The translations under genes and the position numbers were made by a program. 64,000 nt of DNA from CAWJAP01 sp963834365. Lineage in GTDB: Bacteria > Acidobacteriota > Vicinamibacteria > Vicinamibacterales > Vicinamibacteraceae. Below, piece after piece: positions 8,953 through 20,320 of this stretch (position 1 is the stretch's first letter; every line of letters starts with the position of its first letter). The notes beneath the pieces are model-generated. The model ran no database searches. It had not been told where the DNA came from and saw only the letters and a list, made by a program, of their open reading frames with translations. Location: positions 248,001 through 312,000 of the forward strand of contig CAWIBS010000036.1 in NCBI GenBank assembly GCA_963834365.1, written 5' to 3'.

Positions 8953-8982
8953 TTGACAGGCCTCGCGTAAGTGGCGTAATCT
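8953..8982 (+). promoter_or_regulatory. Sigma-70-type promoter of rpsA
   Basis: TTGACA at 8953-8958, an 18-nt spacer, and TAATCT at 8977-8982. This is the closest consensus match in the window and gives a leader of about 155 nt before the rpsA ATG. It lies in the 302-nt gap between the divergent DUF6335 gene and rpsA. The remainder of that gap shows no other recognisable element. Confidence 0.7.
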
Positions 8983-9143
8983 CTATCGCTTGGCGTCAGA
9001 GCCTGCCGCGTTGCCCCATCACCTGCTCCCGCTGTCGGCCACCCTGGTCACCCCTGGAGCATCGGGCCCGCCTCGTCTGTCGCCACATTTCAGCCGCCGG
9101 CGCTGTGAGACCGGCAACCGCTCGTCAAGGAGGACCCGGTCGA

Positions 9144-10919
<1,776 letters not shown>

Positions 10920-10921
10920 CT

Positions 10922-11122
10922 GGCGCCGGCCGCCCTCAGCGGCCGGCGGGCAGCCGTTCGAACTGCGCTGCTATTCATCCAGCCCTGAGCGGGCTGGCTG
11001 GCAGCGCGGGCGGCTGCGGAGCGCCGTCGGGGCGGGGATAGGGCCGTCGGCGGCGCGACCGATGGTTGGCGAGGCCGCCGACTCGCGGGCCGCCGCGCAG
11101 GCTGCTGAGGGCAGCCTGCGCC
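10922..11122. repeat. Three hairpins, mainly CCCTCAGC-apex family
   Basis: The gap between rpsA and ihfB holds three hairpins. One at 10922-10949 has arms CCGGCCGC/GCGGCCGG around CTCA. One at 10979-10997 pairs CCAGCCC with GGGCTGG around TGAGC. One at 11095-11122 pairs GCGCAGGCTGC with GCAGCCTGCGC around TGAGG. The first and third, read in the proper direction, start GGCG and have a GCCCTCAGC apex, like the elements at 45085-45156. The first may also terminate rpsA transcription. No other feature is seen in this 215-nt gap. Confidence 0.6.
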
Positions 11123-11134
11123 GAGAGGAAGAGG

Positions 11135-11488
11135 ATGTCTTCCAGCGCCAGCATGACGAAGGCGGAGCTCGTCGAAGAGGTGTCGCGCGTCTCGGACCTG
11201 ACCAAGAAGGATTCCGAGATCATCGTCGAGACCGTCTTCCAGAGCATCATCGACGCCTTGCACCGGGGCGAGAAGATCGAGCTGCGCGGATTCGGCAGCT
11301 TCCGCCTCCGGCAGCGCGAGCCCCGCAAGGGCCGCAATCCGAAGACCGGCGACAAGGTCGATGTGCCACCCAAGAAGGTGCCGTACTTCAAACCCGGGAA
11401 AGAGCTGAAGGATCTGCTGAACCGCGAGGCGGATGGCGGGGGCGAGATCGCCGAGGAGCCGAGCTCGCTCGATTCTCCCGGCGCCTAG
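11135..11488 (+). CDS. ihfB: Integration host factor beta-type (HU/IHF family)
   Basis: A small DNA-bending nucleoid protein. The sequence MTKAELVEEVSRVSDLTKKD, the arm region RGFGSFRLRQREPRKGRNPK and the C-terminal VPYFKPGKELKDLLN are those of IHF beta. A short acidic extension follows. ATG 11135 is chosen because a GAGAGGAAGAGG purine run lies directly upstream; the alternative ATG at 11153 begins at the conserved MTKAEL and cannot be excluded. The frame is intact. rpsA followed by ihfB is the order also seen in proteobacteria. Confidence 0.92.
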   Translation: MSSSASMTKAELVEEVSRVSDLTKKDSEIIVETVFQSIIDALHRGEKIELRGFGSFRLRQREPRKGRNPKTGDKVDVPPKKVPYFKPGKELKDLLNREADGGGEIAEEPSSLDSPGA

Positions 11489-11516
11489 CGCGTCGAAGGT
11501 CGAGGGCGCCACTCAA

Positions 11517-12023
11517 GTGGAACACCTCTGGACCCCATGGCGGCTGGCCTACGTGACGGGCGCGAGCGCCGTGGACGCCTGTGTCTTCTGCCGGGCCGCG
11601 GGACAGGACGAGCTGCGCGACCCGCTCATCGTCCACGACGGCCGGTCGGCATTCGTCATCCTCAATCTCTATCCCTACAGCAGCGGTCATGTGATGGTCG
11701 TGCCCCGGCGTCACATCGCGACCCTGGCGGAGGCGTCGTCCGACGAGCTCGCCGAGATGATCGTGCTGGCGCGCTGCGCCGAGATCGTGTTGACGGAGGC
11801 CTACGCGCCAAACGGCCTCAACCTCGGCATCAACGTCGGCCGGGCGGCGGGGGCCGGTGTGGCCGACCACCTGCACCTGCACGTCGTGCCGCGCTGGGCC
11901 GGTGATACCAACTTCATGACCGTCGTCGGTGACGCACGCATCCTGCCCGAGACCCTCGAGCAGACCGGTGCGCGCCTGCGCCCGCTGTTCGATCGCGTCA
12001 CCGCGGCACAGATCGGCGTCTAG
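11517..12023 (+). CDS. HIT family nucleotide hydrolase/transferase
   Basis: A histidine-triad protein of the Fhit-like branch, which hydrolyses or phosphorolyses dinucleoside polyphosphates or related nucleotides. The active-site HxHxH appears as HLHLHVVPRW near residue 120. The opening EHLWTPWRLAYV and the CVFC pair (possible zinc ligands) are typical of this subgroup. YPYSSGHVMVVPRRH is the other conserved segment. The GTG at 11517 gives the standard N-terminus; ihfB ends 29 nt earlier. The frame is intact, 168 residues. A heptad array follows the stop. Confidence 0.88.
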   Translation: MEHLWTPWRLAYVTGASAVDACVFCRAAGQDELRDPLIVHDGRSAFVILNLYPYSSGHVMVVPRRHIATLAEASSDELAEMIVLARCAEIVLTEAYAPNGLNLGINVGRAAGAGVADHLHLHVVPRWAGDTNFMTVVGDARILPETLEQTGARLRPLFDRVTAAQIGV

Positions 12024-12065
12024 ACTTTCGTACTTCGTACCTCGTACCTCTGTACTTCGTACTTC
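12024..12065 (+). repeat. Heptad tandem repeat, TACTTCG type
   Basis: Six consecutive units: ACTTTCG, TACTTCG, TACCTCG, TACCTCTG, TACTTCG and TACTTC. The array fills the whole gap between the HIT gene stop and the ATG of the next gene. It is much lower in G+C than the surrounding DNA and contains no Shine-Dalgarno sequence. Confidence 0.75.
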
Positions 12066-13217
12066 ATGGATCTCTCACTCACCTCCTCCCAGCAGGCGTT
12101 CCTCGATGACGTCGCGCGTTTCGCCGAGGTGGAGGTCGCCCCCGTGGCGCAGGCCATCGACGAGGCGGACCAGTTTCCACGCGGCCTCGTCGCGCGATGC
12201 GGCGAGCTCGGGTTGATGGGGGTGACGATCCCGGCGGAGTGGGGCGGTGCCGGGCTCGACCACGTGACGCTGGCGCTCGCGATCGAGATGCTCGCCCGGG
12301 CGAGCGCGACGCTGGCCGTCAGCCTCGCGGTCAGCAACACGCTCGTCGCCGAGCCGCTCTTCGCCTTCGGATCCGAGGAGCAGAAGGAGCGCTGGCTGCG
12401 GCTGCTTGCCTCGGGCCGAGTCATCGGCGCCTTTGCGCTGTCGGAGGATCAAGCCGGGACCGACGCCGGCAATCAGCAGACGCGGGTGACGCACGACGGC
12501 TTCGGCTATCGGCTCACTGGCCAGAAGGTCTGGGTGGCCAACGCCGTGGCTGCCGACGTCGTCGTCGTGTTCGCCGCGGGACAGCCGGACGTGGACAGCC
12601 GGGGCATCAGCGCGTTTCTCGTGCCGATGGCCGCGACCGGCATCGAGCGGCGGGCGCGCAACGACTCGCTCGGGGTTCGCGGGCTGGGCTGCATGGATCT
12701 CGATTTCTCGGACGTGCGGGTGGACTCGGATCAGCTGCTCGGCGCCCCGGGCCGCGGGTTCGCGCTGGCGCGGTGGGCGCTCGATGGCGGCCGCATCGCG
12801 ATCGCCGCGCAGGCGCTCGGCGTCGGCCAGGCCGCGCTCGACGAGGCGCTCGCCTACGCGAAGAGCCGCAAGACGTTCGGCCAGCCGATTGCCAACTACC
12901 AGGCGATTCAGTGGATGCTGGCCGACATGGCGACCGAGCTCGATGCGGCGCGGATGTTGACGCTCAAGGCCGCGGCGGCCCGCGGCACGCAGGAGCGCAT
13001 CGCGCTCGAAGCGTCGATGGCCAAGCTGTATGCCTCCGAGGCGGCGCACCGGGCGGCTGACAAGGCCATGCAGATTCTCGCGTCCGCCGGCTACCGGCGC
13101 GGCTCTCGCGTCGAACGTCTGTTTCGCGACGCCAGGGCGACGGAGATCTATCAGGGCACGTCCGAAGTGCAGCGCATGATCATCGCCAGCAGCGTGCTGG
13201 CGGCGGATCAGCTCTGA
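12066..13217 (+). CDS. Acyl-CoA dehydrogenase family protein (Gln at catalytic base position)
   Basis: A flavoprotein of the acyl-CoA dehydrogenase fold, 383 residues, intact. FAD and substrate motifs include FALSEDQAGTDAGNQ and GYRLTGQKVWVANA; the helix GGRIAIAAQALGVGQAALDE and YAKSRKTFGQPI follow. At the end, where the short-chain enzymes carry the base Glu in YEGTSEVQR, this protein reads EIYQGTSEVQR, with CAG for Gln. The alternative position used by isovaleryl-CoA dehydrogenase is also not Glu (LDGGRIAI). It may use another residue, act on an unusual substrate, or be non-catalytic. A heptad array replaces the Shine-Dalgarno site. Confidence 0.88.
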   Translation: MDLSLTSSQQAFLDDVARFAEVEVAPVAQAIDEADQFPRGLVARCGELGLMGVTIPAEWGGAGLDHVTLALAIEMLARASATLAVSLAVSNTLVAEPLFAFGSEEQKERWLRLLASGRVIGAFALSEDQAGTDAGNQQTRVTHDGFGYRLTGQKVWVANAVAADVVVVFAAGQPDVDSRGISAFLVPMAATGIERRARNDSLGVRGLGCMDLDFSDVRVDSDQLLGAPGRGFALARWALDGGRIAIAAQALGVGQAALDEALAYAKSRKTFGQPIANYQAIQWMLADMATELDAARMLTLKAAAARGTQERIALEASMAKLYASEAAHRAADKAMQILASAGYRRGSRVERLFRDARATEIYQGTSEVQRMIIASSVLAADQL

Positions 13218-14081
13218 GTGCGCCGCGAGTCCACCCACTCACTGGATCCACCGATGTTCGCCACTCCAGATCTCGCGGCGCGGATCGATCGAGCCGAGGG
13301 CCGGCTCTGCAGCGACCTCGCCCGCGCCGTGATGCAGGAAGAGCCCGAGCTCCAGGGAGCCGTTCTGGAGATCGCCGGCGGCGTGGCGGTATTCGCCGGC
13401 CCGGGATCGCCGACCAACAAGATGATTGGGATTGGCTTCGACGGGGTGCCCGGCGATGCCGATCTCGAACGCGTCGAGCGGCTGTTCGCGGAACACCAGG
13501 CGCCGCTGCAGGCCGAAGTCAGCACGCTCGCCGATCCGGGCGTGCATGCGTGTCTGGTCCGGCGCGGCTACGAGCCGCGCGGATTCGAGAACCTGCTGGG
13601 ACACTCGCTGACCAACCTCGACGATCGTCGGCCGGAAGGCGCGCGGTTCGAGCGTCTCCGACCGGAGGACTTCGCGGCGTTGGAGGACTCGGCGGTCGCG
13701 GCGTGGAGCATGCCCGATGTGGGCGGCGTCGGCGGAGATGCCATCCCTCCCGAGGCCGAGCTGCGACGCTGGATGTCGAGGAGCTACAAGCTCCCTGGAC
13801 TTCAGCCGTTTGCCGCCTTTGTGGATGGCACGCTGGCGGCGGGCGCCGCGCTGAGATTCGATGCCGGCATCGCCCAGTTCTGCGGCGCGTGGACCGTTCC
13901 GGCGTTTCGCCGCCGCGGGTTGCAGACCGCGTCGGTCCGCTCGCGGCTGGCCGATGCGAAGGCGGCCGGGTGCGATGTCGCGGTCGTCACGGTGCAGCCC
14001 GCGTCGAAGTCTCAACAGAACGTGCAACGCGAAGGCTTCGCGCTCCTCTACGCGCGCCAGTTGCTCGTCAAGATGCCCTGA
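13218..14081 (+). CDS. GNAT family N-acetyltransferase
   Basis: Probably transfers an acetyl group from acetyl-CoA to an unknown amine. The C-terminal half carries the acetyl-CoA loop AFRRRGLQTASVRSRLADAK (R-x-x-G-L pattern) after GAWTVP, followed by VTVQPASKSQQNVQREGFAL. The N-terminal half (residues 1 to about 120) is a second, degenerate GNAT-like region. The frame is intact. The GTG at 13218 follows the previous stop with no gap; ATG 13254 is an alternative start. The substrate is not evident. Confidence 0.78.
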   Translation: MRRESTHSLDPPMFATPDLAARIDRAEGRLCSDLARAVMQEEPELQGAVLEIAGGVAVFAGPGSPTNKMIGIGFDGVPGDADLERVERLFAEHQAPLQAEVSTLADPGVHACLVRRGYEPRGFENLLGHSLTNLDDRRPEGARFERLRPEDFAALEDSAVAAWSMPDVGGVGGDAIPPEAELRRWMSRSYKLPGLQPFAAFVDGTLAAGAALRFDAGIAQFCGAWTVPAFRRRGLQTASVRSRLADAKAAGCDVAVVTVQPASKSQQNVQREGFALLYARQLLVKMP

Positions 14082-14101
14082 TCCGTAGGGTCCCGGGCCA
14101 G

Positions 14102-14222
14102 GTCCGGCTGAAGCCGGACACTACGTACGACCGCCTGCCCGCCTTGACTTGCCGGACCTGATTGCCGGATCGTGCGTCTGACCACCTGCCTGCTCTGACG
14201 TAGTGTCCGGCTTCAGCCGGAC
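14102..14222. repeat. Pair of inverted REP-like hairpins, GTAG/TTCAG family
   Basis: Two hairpins with identical arms, GTCCGGCT/AGCCGGAC, at 14102-14119 and 14205-14222, in opposite orientation. Each has the flank CTACGT (GTAG when read the other way), so together they form a roughly 25-bp inverted repeat around an 85-nt centre. They lie in the 243-nt gap between the GNAT gene and the protease, where nothing else is recognisable. Confidence 0.75.
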
Positions 14223-14324
14223 CACACTTGCGCCCGTGCGCTGGTCTGCTCGACGTGCGTGTGCGGTTGCGTGGCCTGGGCACGTTTGTCCTTACGCACC
14301 CCGGCTGTCGAGTCAGGAGGCTCT

Positions 14325-16299
14325 ATGGCGACCTCGACCATTCACGGAACCGCAGCGCTCGGGCAGACGGTGGCCGGCGCCGGTCGTGACGCGCTGCGGA
14401 CGCTGATCACCGAAGCGCTGCCACCCATGGACCCGCGGCTGCAGCGTGCGATGGTGCTTCGCAGACATGGCGCGGCGTCACGCGTGAGCGCCAGGGGCGC
14501 CGTGGACGAAATCGCGGTCGTGGCCAAGGTCTCGAACCTCGCTGCCTGGGACAGCATGAGCGAGGTGCGCCTGGGCACCACGATCTCCCGTGGTCGGGAC
14601 GGCGATCCGACACGGCCCAGTATCGTCACGGCGCGCGTTCCCGTCGCCCGCCTCGACCACATTCGTCAGCAGCCCTGTGTCGTCAGCCTGAAGGCGGCGC
14701 GGCCGATTACCCCGGCGCTCGGCGCGACGACGGAGGAAACCGAGGCGCGTCCGGCGCTGCTCCCTGCCGGCCATGCGACCAACGGCGGTGCCGGCGTGCT
14801 CGTCGGGGTCGTGGACTTCGGCTGCGACTTCGCGCATCGCAACCTGATGACGAGCGGCAACAAGACCCGCCTCGAAGCCATCTGGGATCAGGGCGGCACG
14901 CACGCGCCCGGTTCGAGCGTCGCCTACGGGCGGCTCTTCGAACGGCCAGCGATCGACGCGTGCGATTCGAACGACGGATCCCTACACGACCCTGGGCTAT
15001 GGTCCGCAGCCCGATGTCCCGGGCCGGCCGCCTGGATCGCACGGCACGCATGTCATCGACATCGCGGCCGGCAACGGTCGCGGATCCGGCATCGCCGGTG
15101 TGGCGCCGAAGTCGGACCTCATCTTCGTCGAGCTCGCGGCCGACGATATCCCATGGGAAGGGGACGCTGCGGTCGGCAAGTCGTTCGGCGATTCCGTGCA
15201 GCTGCTCGAAGCCGTGCGCTTCATCTTCGACCGGGCGGGGACACGCCCCTGTGTCGTGAACCTGAGCCTCGGGACCAACGGCGGACCTCACGACGGCACG
15301 ACGCTGGTCGAGGAAGGCTTCGACCGCATGCTCCGGGAGGCCGACAATCGCGCGATCGTGATCGCGGCGTCGAACTCGTTCAGCGACGGCATCCACGCGG
15401 CTGGACGCGTGAACGCCGCCGAGACGGTGGATCTGCGGTGGCGCGTCCCCGTCAGCGACGTCAGCGGCAACGAGATCGAGATCTGGTACGCGGGTGCCGA
15501 CCGGTTCACCTGCGAGCTCGTGGCGCCGGATGGCGAAGTCGTCCTCTCCGTCGGCCCGGGTGACAACCAGTCGCTCGCACTGGGCAGCCAGATCGTGGTG
15601 TTCGCGTCGAGCCGCCTCGACGACCCGAACAACCACGACAACATGATCGGCATCTTCCTCGAGCGCGATCTGCCGCCGGGCGACTGGGCGATCCGGCTGC
15701 GCGGCGACGTCGTGCAGGACGGGCGCTTCCACGCCTGGATCGAGCGCGACGACCGCCGGCCGTCGCAGTTCGTGCCGGCGGACGACAATTCGCACACGCT
15801 CGGATCGATCTCGACGGGACTGGAGACGATCGCCGTCGGATCGTACGACGCGCACAAGGCCGCGAGGCCTCTCTCGTTCTTCTCGAGTGCGGGACCGACT
15901 CGGGATGGCCGGCACAAGCCCGAAGTCTCGGCGCCCGGGCATGCCGTCGTCGCCGCACATTCACGCACGCGTACCGGCGTCACCACCAAATCGGGCACGA
16001 GCATGGCGGCCCCGTGCGTGGCCGGCCTGGTGGCGCTGATCCTGGCGCAGGCACGCTCGCAGAACCGCAGCCTGACGATCGCCGAGATCCGTCAGGCGGT
16101 CACGACCACTGCCCGACGCGCACCGCCCGAGGGCCTCGGCTGGGATCCGCGCTACGGGTTCGGGCGGGTCTCGGCGAGAAGCGCCGTGTCCTCGATGGCG
16201 CTGAACGCGCGCGGACCGGTCGCCCGCACCGGACGGGGGCGCGCCGCGGGGGCGTCTGCACGCGCGGCGGCCGCGAGCAGCCGTTCGCGCGCGCGGTGA
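14325..16299 (+). CDS. Subtilisin-like serine protease, S8 family (one indel)
   Basis: A peptidase of family S8. The catalytic Asp is in VGVVDFGCDFAHRN, the His in GSHGTHVIDIAAGNG, the oxyanion Asn in VIAASNSFSDG, and the Ser in KSGTSMAAPCVAGL. About 60-130 residues in, before the catalytic Asp, is an I9-like prodomain ending VARLDHIRQQPCVVSLKAARP. There is no signal peptide. One C near 14982 appears extra; without it DGSYTTLGYGP joins the His motif. ATG 14325 follows CAGGAGG. A segment of about 130 residues between the Asn and Ser motifs is a lineage-specific insert. The gene downstream encodes a protein like the prodomain alone. Confidence 0.9.
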
Positions 16300-16330
16300 G
16301 CGCTACAATGGCCGGGAGACGTCACCGCCG

Positions 16331-16588
16331 ATGGCGATCAAGCTGAGCGATCTGAAGAAGGTCGAGGCGACCTCGGCCGGACGGCGCGCCGCGGTGCCGG
16401 CGCAGACGCCGGTGACGGTGATCGTGCGCGTCGAGCGCGAGGACTACGTGCCGGAGGGCCTGCACGTGCGCACGCGCATCGATCGGCTGATGTTCACGGC
16501 GGCCGCGCCGATGGCCATCATCGAGCGCCTCGAGCGCGATCCGCTCGTCAAGTCCGTGGCGTTTCCGAAGACCATCGAGCCGGTGTGA
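16331..16588 (+). CDS. Small protein resembling the S8 protease prodomain (candidate inhibitor)
   Basis: An 85-residue protein, intact, 31 nt after the protease. I recognise no named family, but its second half follows the same pattern as the protease prodomain. Here it reads FTAAAPMAIIERLERDPLVK then SVAFPKTIEP; in the protease it reads VTARVPVARLDHIRQQPCVV then SLKAARPITP. The shared pattern is TA-x-x-P, two hydrophobic positions, P-x-V-x-S, and I-x-P. Free-standing I9-type proteins are known as subtilisin inhibitors and chaperones. TACAAT at 16304-16309 may be its own -10 box. Function is inference. Confidence 0.6.
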   Translation: MAIKLSDLKKVEATSAGRRAAVPAQTPVTVIVRVEREDYVPEGLHVRTRIDRLMFTAAAPMAIIERLERDPLVKSVAFPKTIEPV

Positions 16589-16595
16589 CGCTTGC

Positions 16596-16737
16596 AGGTC
16601 CGGCTGAAGCCGGACACTACGTCTCAGGTTCGGCTAAAGGCGGACGCTACGTAGTCTCAGGTTCGACTAAAAGCCGGACACTACGTGGTCTCCGGTCCGG
16701 CGTCCAAACTAAAGTAGTGTCCGGCTTCAGCCGGACC
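16596..16737. repeat. Cluster of four REP-like hairpins, GTAG/TTCAG family
   Basis: Three copies in one direction (16598-16622, 16627-16654, 16660-16688) and one inverted copy (16714-16737). The first and last are perfect, with arms GTCCGGCT/AGCCGGAC; the middle two have arm mismatches. All keep the CTACGT flank. They fill the gap between the small protease-linked gene and the convergent acyl-CoA dehydrogenase and show local amplification of the element. Confidence 0.75.
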
Positions 16738-16747
16738 CGCTGACACG

Positions 16748-17926
16748 TCAGCCCAGCAGGATCTTCGCGATCGTCTGCAGCTGCATGTTCGACGTGCCCT
16801 CGTAGATCTGCCCGATCTTCGCGTCGCGGAACAGCTTCTCGACCGGATAGTCGCGCGTGTACCCGTTCCCGCCGAACAGTTGCACCGCCAGCGAGCTGAC
16901 ACGCTCCGCGGCTTCCGACGCATTCAGTTTGCAGATCGCCGCTTCCTTGAGAAAGGGCAGCCCCGCGTCGCGCAGGCGCGCGGCATTGTAGACGAGGACC
17001 CGCGCCGCCTCGACCTCCATCGCCGCGCGGGCGAGCTGGAACTGGACCCCCTGGAACTCGGCAATCGCCTTGCCGAACTGCTTCCGTTCCTTCGCGTACC
17101 GCACGGCGTGGCCGAGCGCGCCGTCGGCGAGGCCCACCATCTGCGCGCCGATCCCGATGCGCCCCTCGTTCAGCGTCTCGATCGCGACCTTGTAACCCTT
17201 GCCGACCTCGCCGAGCAGATTCGTGCGCGGGACACGGCACCCGTCGAACAAGAGCTCGCAGGTGCTGCTCGCGCGAATGCCGAGCTTGTCCTCCTTCTTG
17301 CCGATCGTGAAGCCGTCGAAGCTCCGTTCGACGAGGAATGCCGTGATGCCGCGATAGCCGGCTTCTGGATCCACCGTCGCGAACACGATGAAGAGCTCGG
17401 CCTCGGCGCCGTTGGTGATCCACACCTTGCGGCCGTCCAGGACGAACTCGTCGCCCACCTGCCGGGCGCGGGTCGTGAGGGCGAACGCATCACTGCCCGA
17501 CCCCACTTCGGAGAGGGCGTACGCCCCCACCCAGGACCCGGCGAGCCTGGGCAGGTAGCGGCGCTGCTGCTCCTCGGACGCCCACCGGAGGATGGCGTTG
17601 ATGACGAGCGTGTTCTGCACGTCCACGAGCACGCCGATGGCCGGGTCCACGCGCGAGAGTTCCTCGACCGCCAGCACCGAATGGAAGAACCGGGCGCCCG
17701 ATCCGCCATGTGTATCCGGCACCTCGATGCCCATCGCCCCGAGGGCGAACAGCTCGTCGATGAGCTGCCGCTCGATCCGGCCGTGCTCGTCCATCTCCCG
17801 CACGCGTGGCCGGATCCGCTCGTCCGCGAATTGACGAATGCTGTCCCGGAACAGCCGTTCGTCGTCGCTGAGGGCGGTGACAGGCGGCGGAACCGGTTGA
17901 GTCGCTGCGGGAGGAGACTGCGTCAC
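16748..17926 (-). CDS. Acyl-CoA dehydrogenase, short/branched-chain type
   Basis: A 392-residue flavoenzyme that introduces the alpha-beta double bond in acyl-CoA, intact. Typical segments are YALSEVGSGSDAFALTTRA, FVLDGRKVWITNGAEAELFI, NEGRIGIGAQMVGLADGAL and YAKERKQFGKAIAEFQGVQ. The catalytic Glu is present in QIYEGTSNMQLQTIA. The overall pattern is closest to 2-methylbutyryl or isobutyryl-CoA dehydrogenases, so a role in branched-chain amino-acid breakdown is likely. A Pro-rich segment precedes the domain. It diverges from the VWFA gene and runs toward the REP cluster. Confidence 0.9.
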   Translation of the reverse strand: MTQSPPAATQPVPPPVTALSDDERLFRDSIRQFADERIRPRVREMDEHGRIERQLIDELFALGAMGIEVPDTHGGSGARFFHSVLAVEELSRVDPAIGVLVDVQNTLVINAILRWASEEQQRRYLPRLAGSWVGAYALSEVGSGSDAFALTTRARQVGDEFVLDGRKVWITNGAEAELFIVFATVDPEAGYRGITAFLVERSFDGFTIGKKEDKLGIRASSTCELLFDGCRVPRTNLLGEVGKGYKVAIETLNEGRIGIGAQMVGLADGALGHAVRYAKERKQFGKAIAEFQGVQFQLARAAMEVEAARVLVYNAARLRDAGLPFLKEAAICKLNASEAAERVSSLAVQLFGGNGYTRDYPVEKLFRDAKIGQIYEGTSNMQLQTIAKILLG

Positions 17927-18062
17927 GGGAGGCTCCGGAGCGGCGGCCGGCGGCGTCCACTCGTGATGGCCGATCGCCGCGGCAGTCAGCTATTATGGCC
18001 GAAGCCCTGCTCGAAGAAGCCAGTCCAGGCTTCCACGGAGAACGCCTCCGACGGAGACGAAT

Positions 18063-20316
18063 ATGTTGCGCCATCCCTCACCGATGCGGCGCGTGCGCTC
18101 GCTCGCGGTCACCGGCGCCGCGCTGCTCCTGACACTCGCGGTCTTCCAGACCCGCGGTCTGGGCGTTCAGGCCGGCGCGCAGGAGCCGCGGCCCGCCGGC
18201 CCGCCGCCCGGTCAGCCCCCCGCGGCCGCGCCCGCCCAGCCTCCCGCGGGTCAGCCCGCGCAGCCCTCGCCGCCGGCCGCCGGGCAGGCGGCGCCGGTTC
18301 CACCGGGACAGCCCGCCTTCCGCACTGGCATCGACTTCGTCCGCGTGGACGTGCTCGTCACCGACAAGGACGGCAATGCGATCAAGGACCTGAAGCAGGC
18401 CGACTTCGAAGTGCTCGAGGACGGGAAGCCGCAGTCGCTCGAGACGTTCCGCTTCATCGAGGTGTCGGGGAACCCGGTTGACGGCGAGCTGCCGCGGCAG
18501 ATTCGCACGACGCACGACGAGGCCACCGAGCTGGCGCGTGAGGACACCCGGCTGTTCGTGATCTTCTACGACGACTACCACGTGCGGCGCGGGTCCGCGC
18601 TGGCGGCCAAGGAGCCGATCATCCGCTTCATCCGCAACAACCTCGGCGCGATGGACATCGTCGGCCTCATGTATCCGCTCACGACCTTCAGCACCATCAG
18701 CTACACCCGCAATCAGGATGGACTCGTCCGCGAAGTGCAGGCCTGGGACGGCCGCAAGCACGACTACACGCCGCGCAACGAGTTCGAGGAGCGCTACGCC
18801 CAGTACCCGGCTGAAGTCGTGGAGCGCATCCGCAATCAGGTGAGCCTCTCGGCGCTGCGGACGCTCGTCGAGGGTCTGGGCACGGTGCGCGAGGGCCGCA
18901 AGTCGGTGATCCTCGTGAGCGAAGGCTACTCGAACTACCTGCCGCCGCAGCTGCGCGATCCGGTCGCGAACATGCCCGGATACGGCAATCCCAACGCCCG
19001 TGGTCGCCGCGGGACGGCGGGCGAGCGAACGCCTGACGAGCAGAGCGTCGAGGAGCGCGCCGAGTTCTTCTCGAACACGGACCTGCTGACCGACCTTCGC
19101 AGCGTCTTCCAGGCGGCCAACCGCGCGAACGTCGCGATCTACGCGCTCGACCCGCGGGGACTCGCCGCCTTCGAGTACGACATCGATCAAGGCGTCGGCC
19201 TGCAGCGCGATCGGGCCGGCCTCACGCAGGGCCTGAACACGCTGCGCACCCTGGCCGACGAAACGGATGGCCGGGCGCTCGTCAACAGCAACGATCTGCA
19301 GGCCGGTCTGAAGCAGATGGTGAAGGACTCGAGCTCCTACTATCTGCTCGGCTACACCACGCAGGCGCCGACCGACGGCAAGTTTCACGAGCTGAAGGTG
19401 CGCGTCAAGCGGTCGGGCGCGCAGGTCCGGTCGCGCAAGGGCTTCTGGGCGCTGACGAACGCGGATGTGACGGCGGCCGCGGCGGCAGCGACGCGGCCGA
19501 TGGTCGATCCCGCCGTCGGCGAGGCGCTGTCGGCCATCGAGACTCCGCTCCGCGCCAGGACCATCCGCACGTGGCTCGGCATGGCGCGCGGCGAGAACGG
19601 GCGCACGGCGGTCACGCTGGTCTGGGAGCCGACGCCACTGGTGACCGGGGATCGCCGCGAGCTGCCGGCGCGCGTGTCGGTGATGGCCGGCGGTTCGAGT
19701 GGCAGCTACTTCCGCGGCAAGGTCCCCGAAGCGGCCACCGAAGAGGTCTCGTCGGGCGGCTCCAGCGCGCCGGCACCGGTCGCGACGGCGCCCGCCGCGA
19801 CGGCGCCAGGCGGTGCGGCTGGCGGGCGGGTGACGTTCGAGGCGCCGCCCGGCACGATGCAGATGCGCCTGTCGATCGAGGGCGCGGCCGGGCAGGTGCT
19901 CGACTACCGACTTCCGCGACGTCGTCGTGACCGACTTCACGAAGGCCGAGCCGCTGCTCTCGGTGCCCGCGGTGTTCCGCGCGCGAACGGTGCGCGACAT
20001 GACGCAGCTGGTCTCGAACGCCGAGGCGAGGCCGACGACGTCGCGCGAGTTCAGCCGCACCGAACGGCTCCTGTTCCGCGTCCGCGCTTACGCGCCCGGC
20101 GGTGGCGCGGCCGCGCCCTCGGCGCGGTTGCTCAATCGCGGGGGCAACAAGATGGCCGATGTCACCGTCCGGCCCGCTCCGGCCCTCGGCGAGCACGGCT
20201 TCGAGGCCGAGCTGCCGCTCGCCAGTCTGCCGGCCGGCGAGTTCCTCGTCGAGCTGCTCCTCGATGCCGAAGGCAAGCAGGTGAAGCAGCTCGTGGCGTT
20301 CCGCGTGACCAGCTAG
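18063..20316 (+). CDS. VWFA-related secreted protein, acidobacterial type (one indel)
   Basis: A large exported protein with a von Willebrand factor A-like domain, of the kind that is multiplied in Acidobacteria. A signal peptide (SLAVTGAALLLTLAVFQTRG) is followed by a Pro/Ala/Gln-rich linker. The domain opens with FVRVDVLVTDKDGNAIKDL and FEVLEDGKPQSLETF, then LFVIFYDDYHV and SVILVSEGYSNYL; SSYYLLGYTTQAPTDGKFHE closes the conserved part. One C near 19909 appears extra; without it LDYDFRDVVVTDFTKAEPLL continues to the end. ATG 18063 is taken; ATG 18084 is possible. Function is unknown, probably in the envelope. Confidence 0.87.
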
Positions 20317-20320
20317 CTTC

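Noticed and set aside
12024..12065. CRISPR-like or minisatellite array
   Set aside because: Units are 7 nt and contiguous with no spacers, and no cas genes are present.
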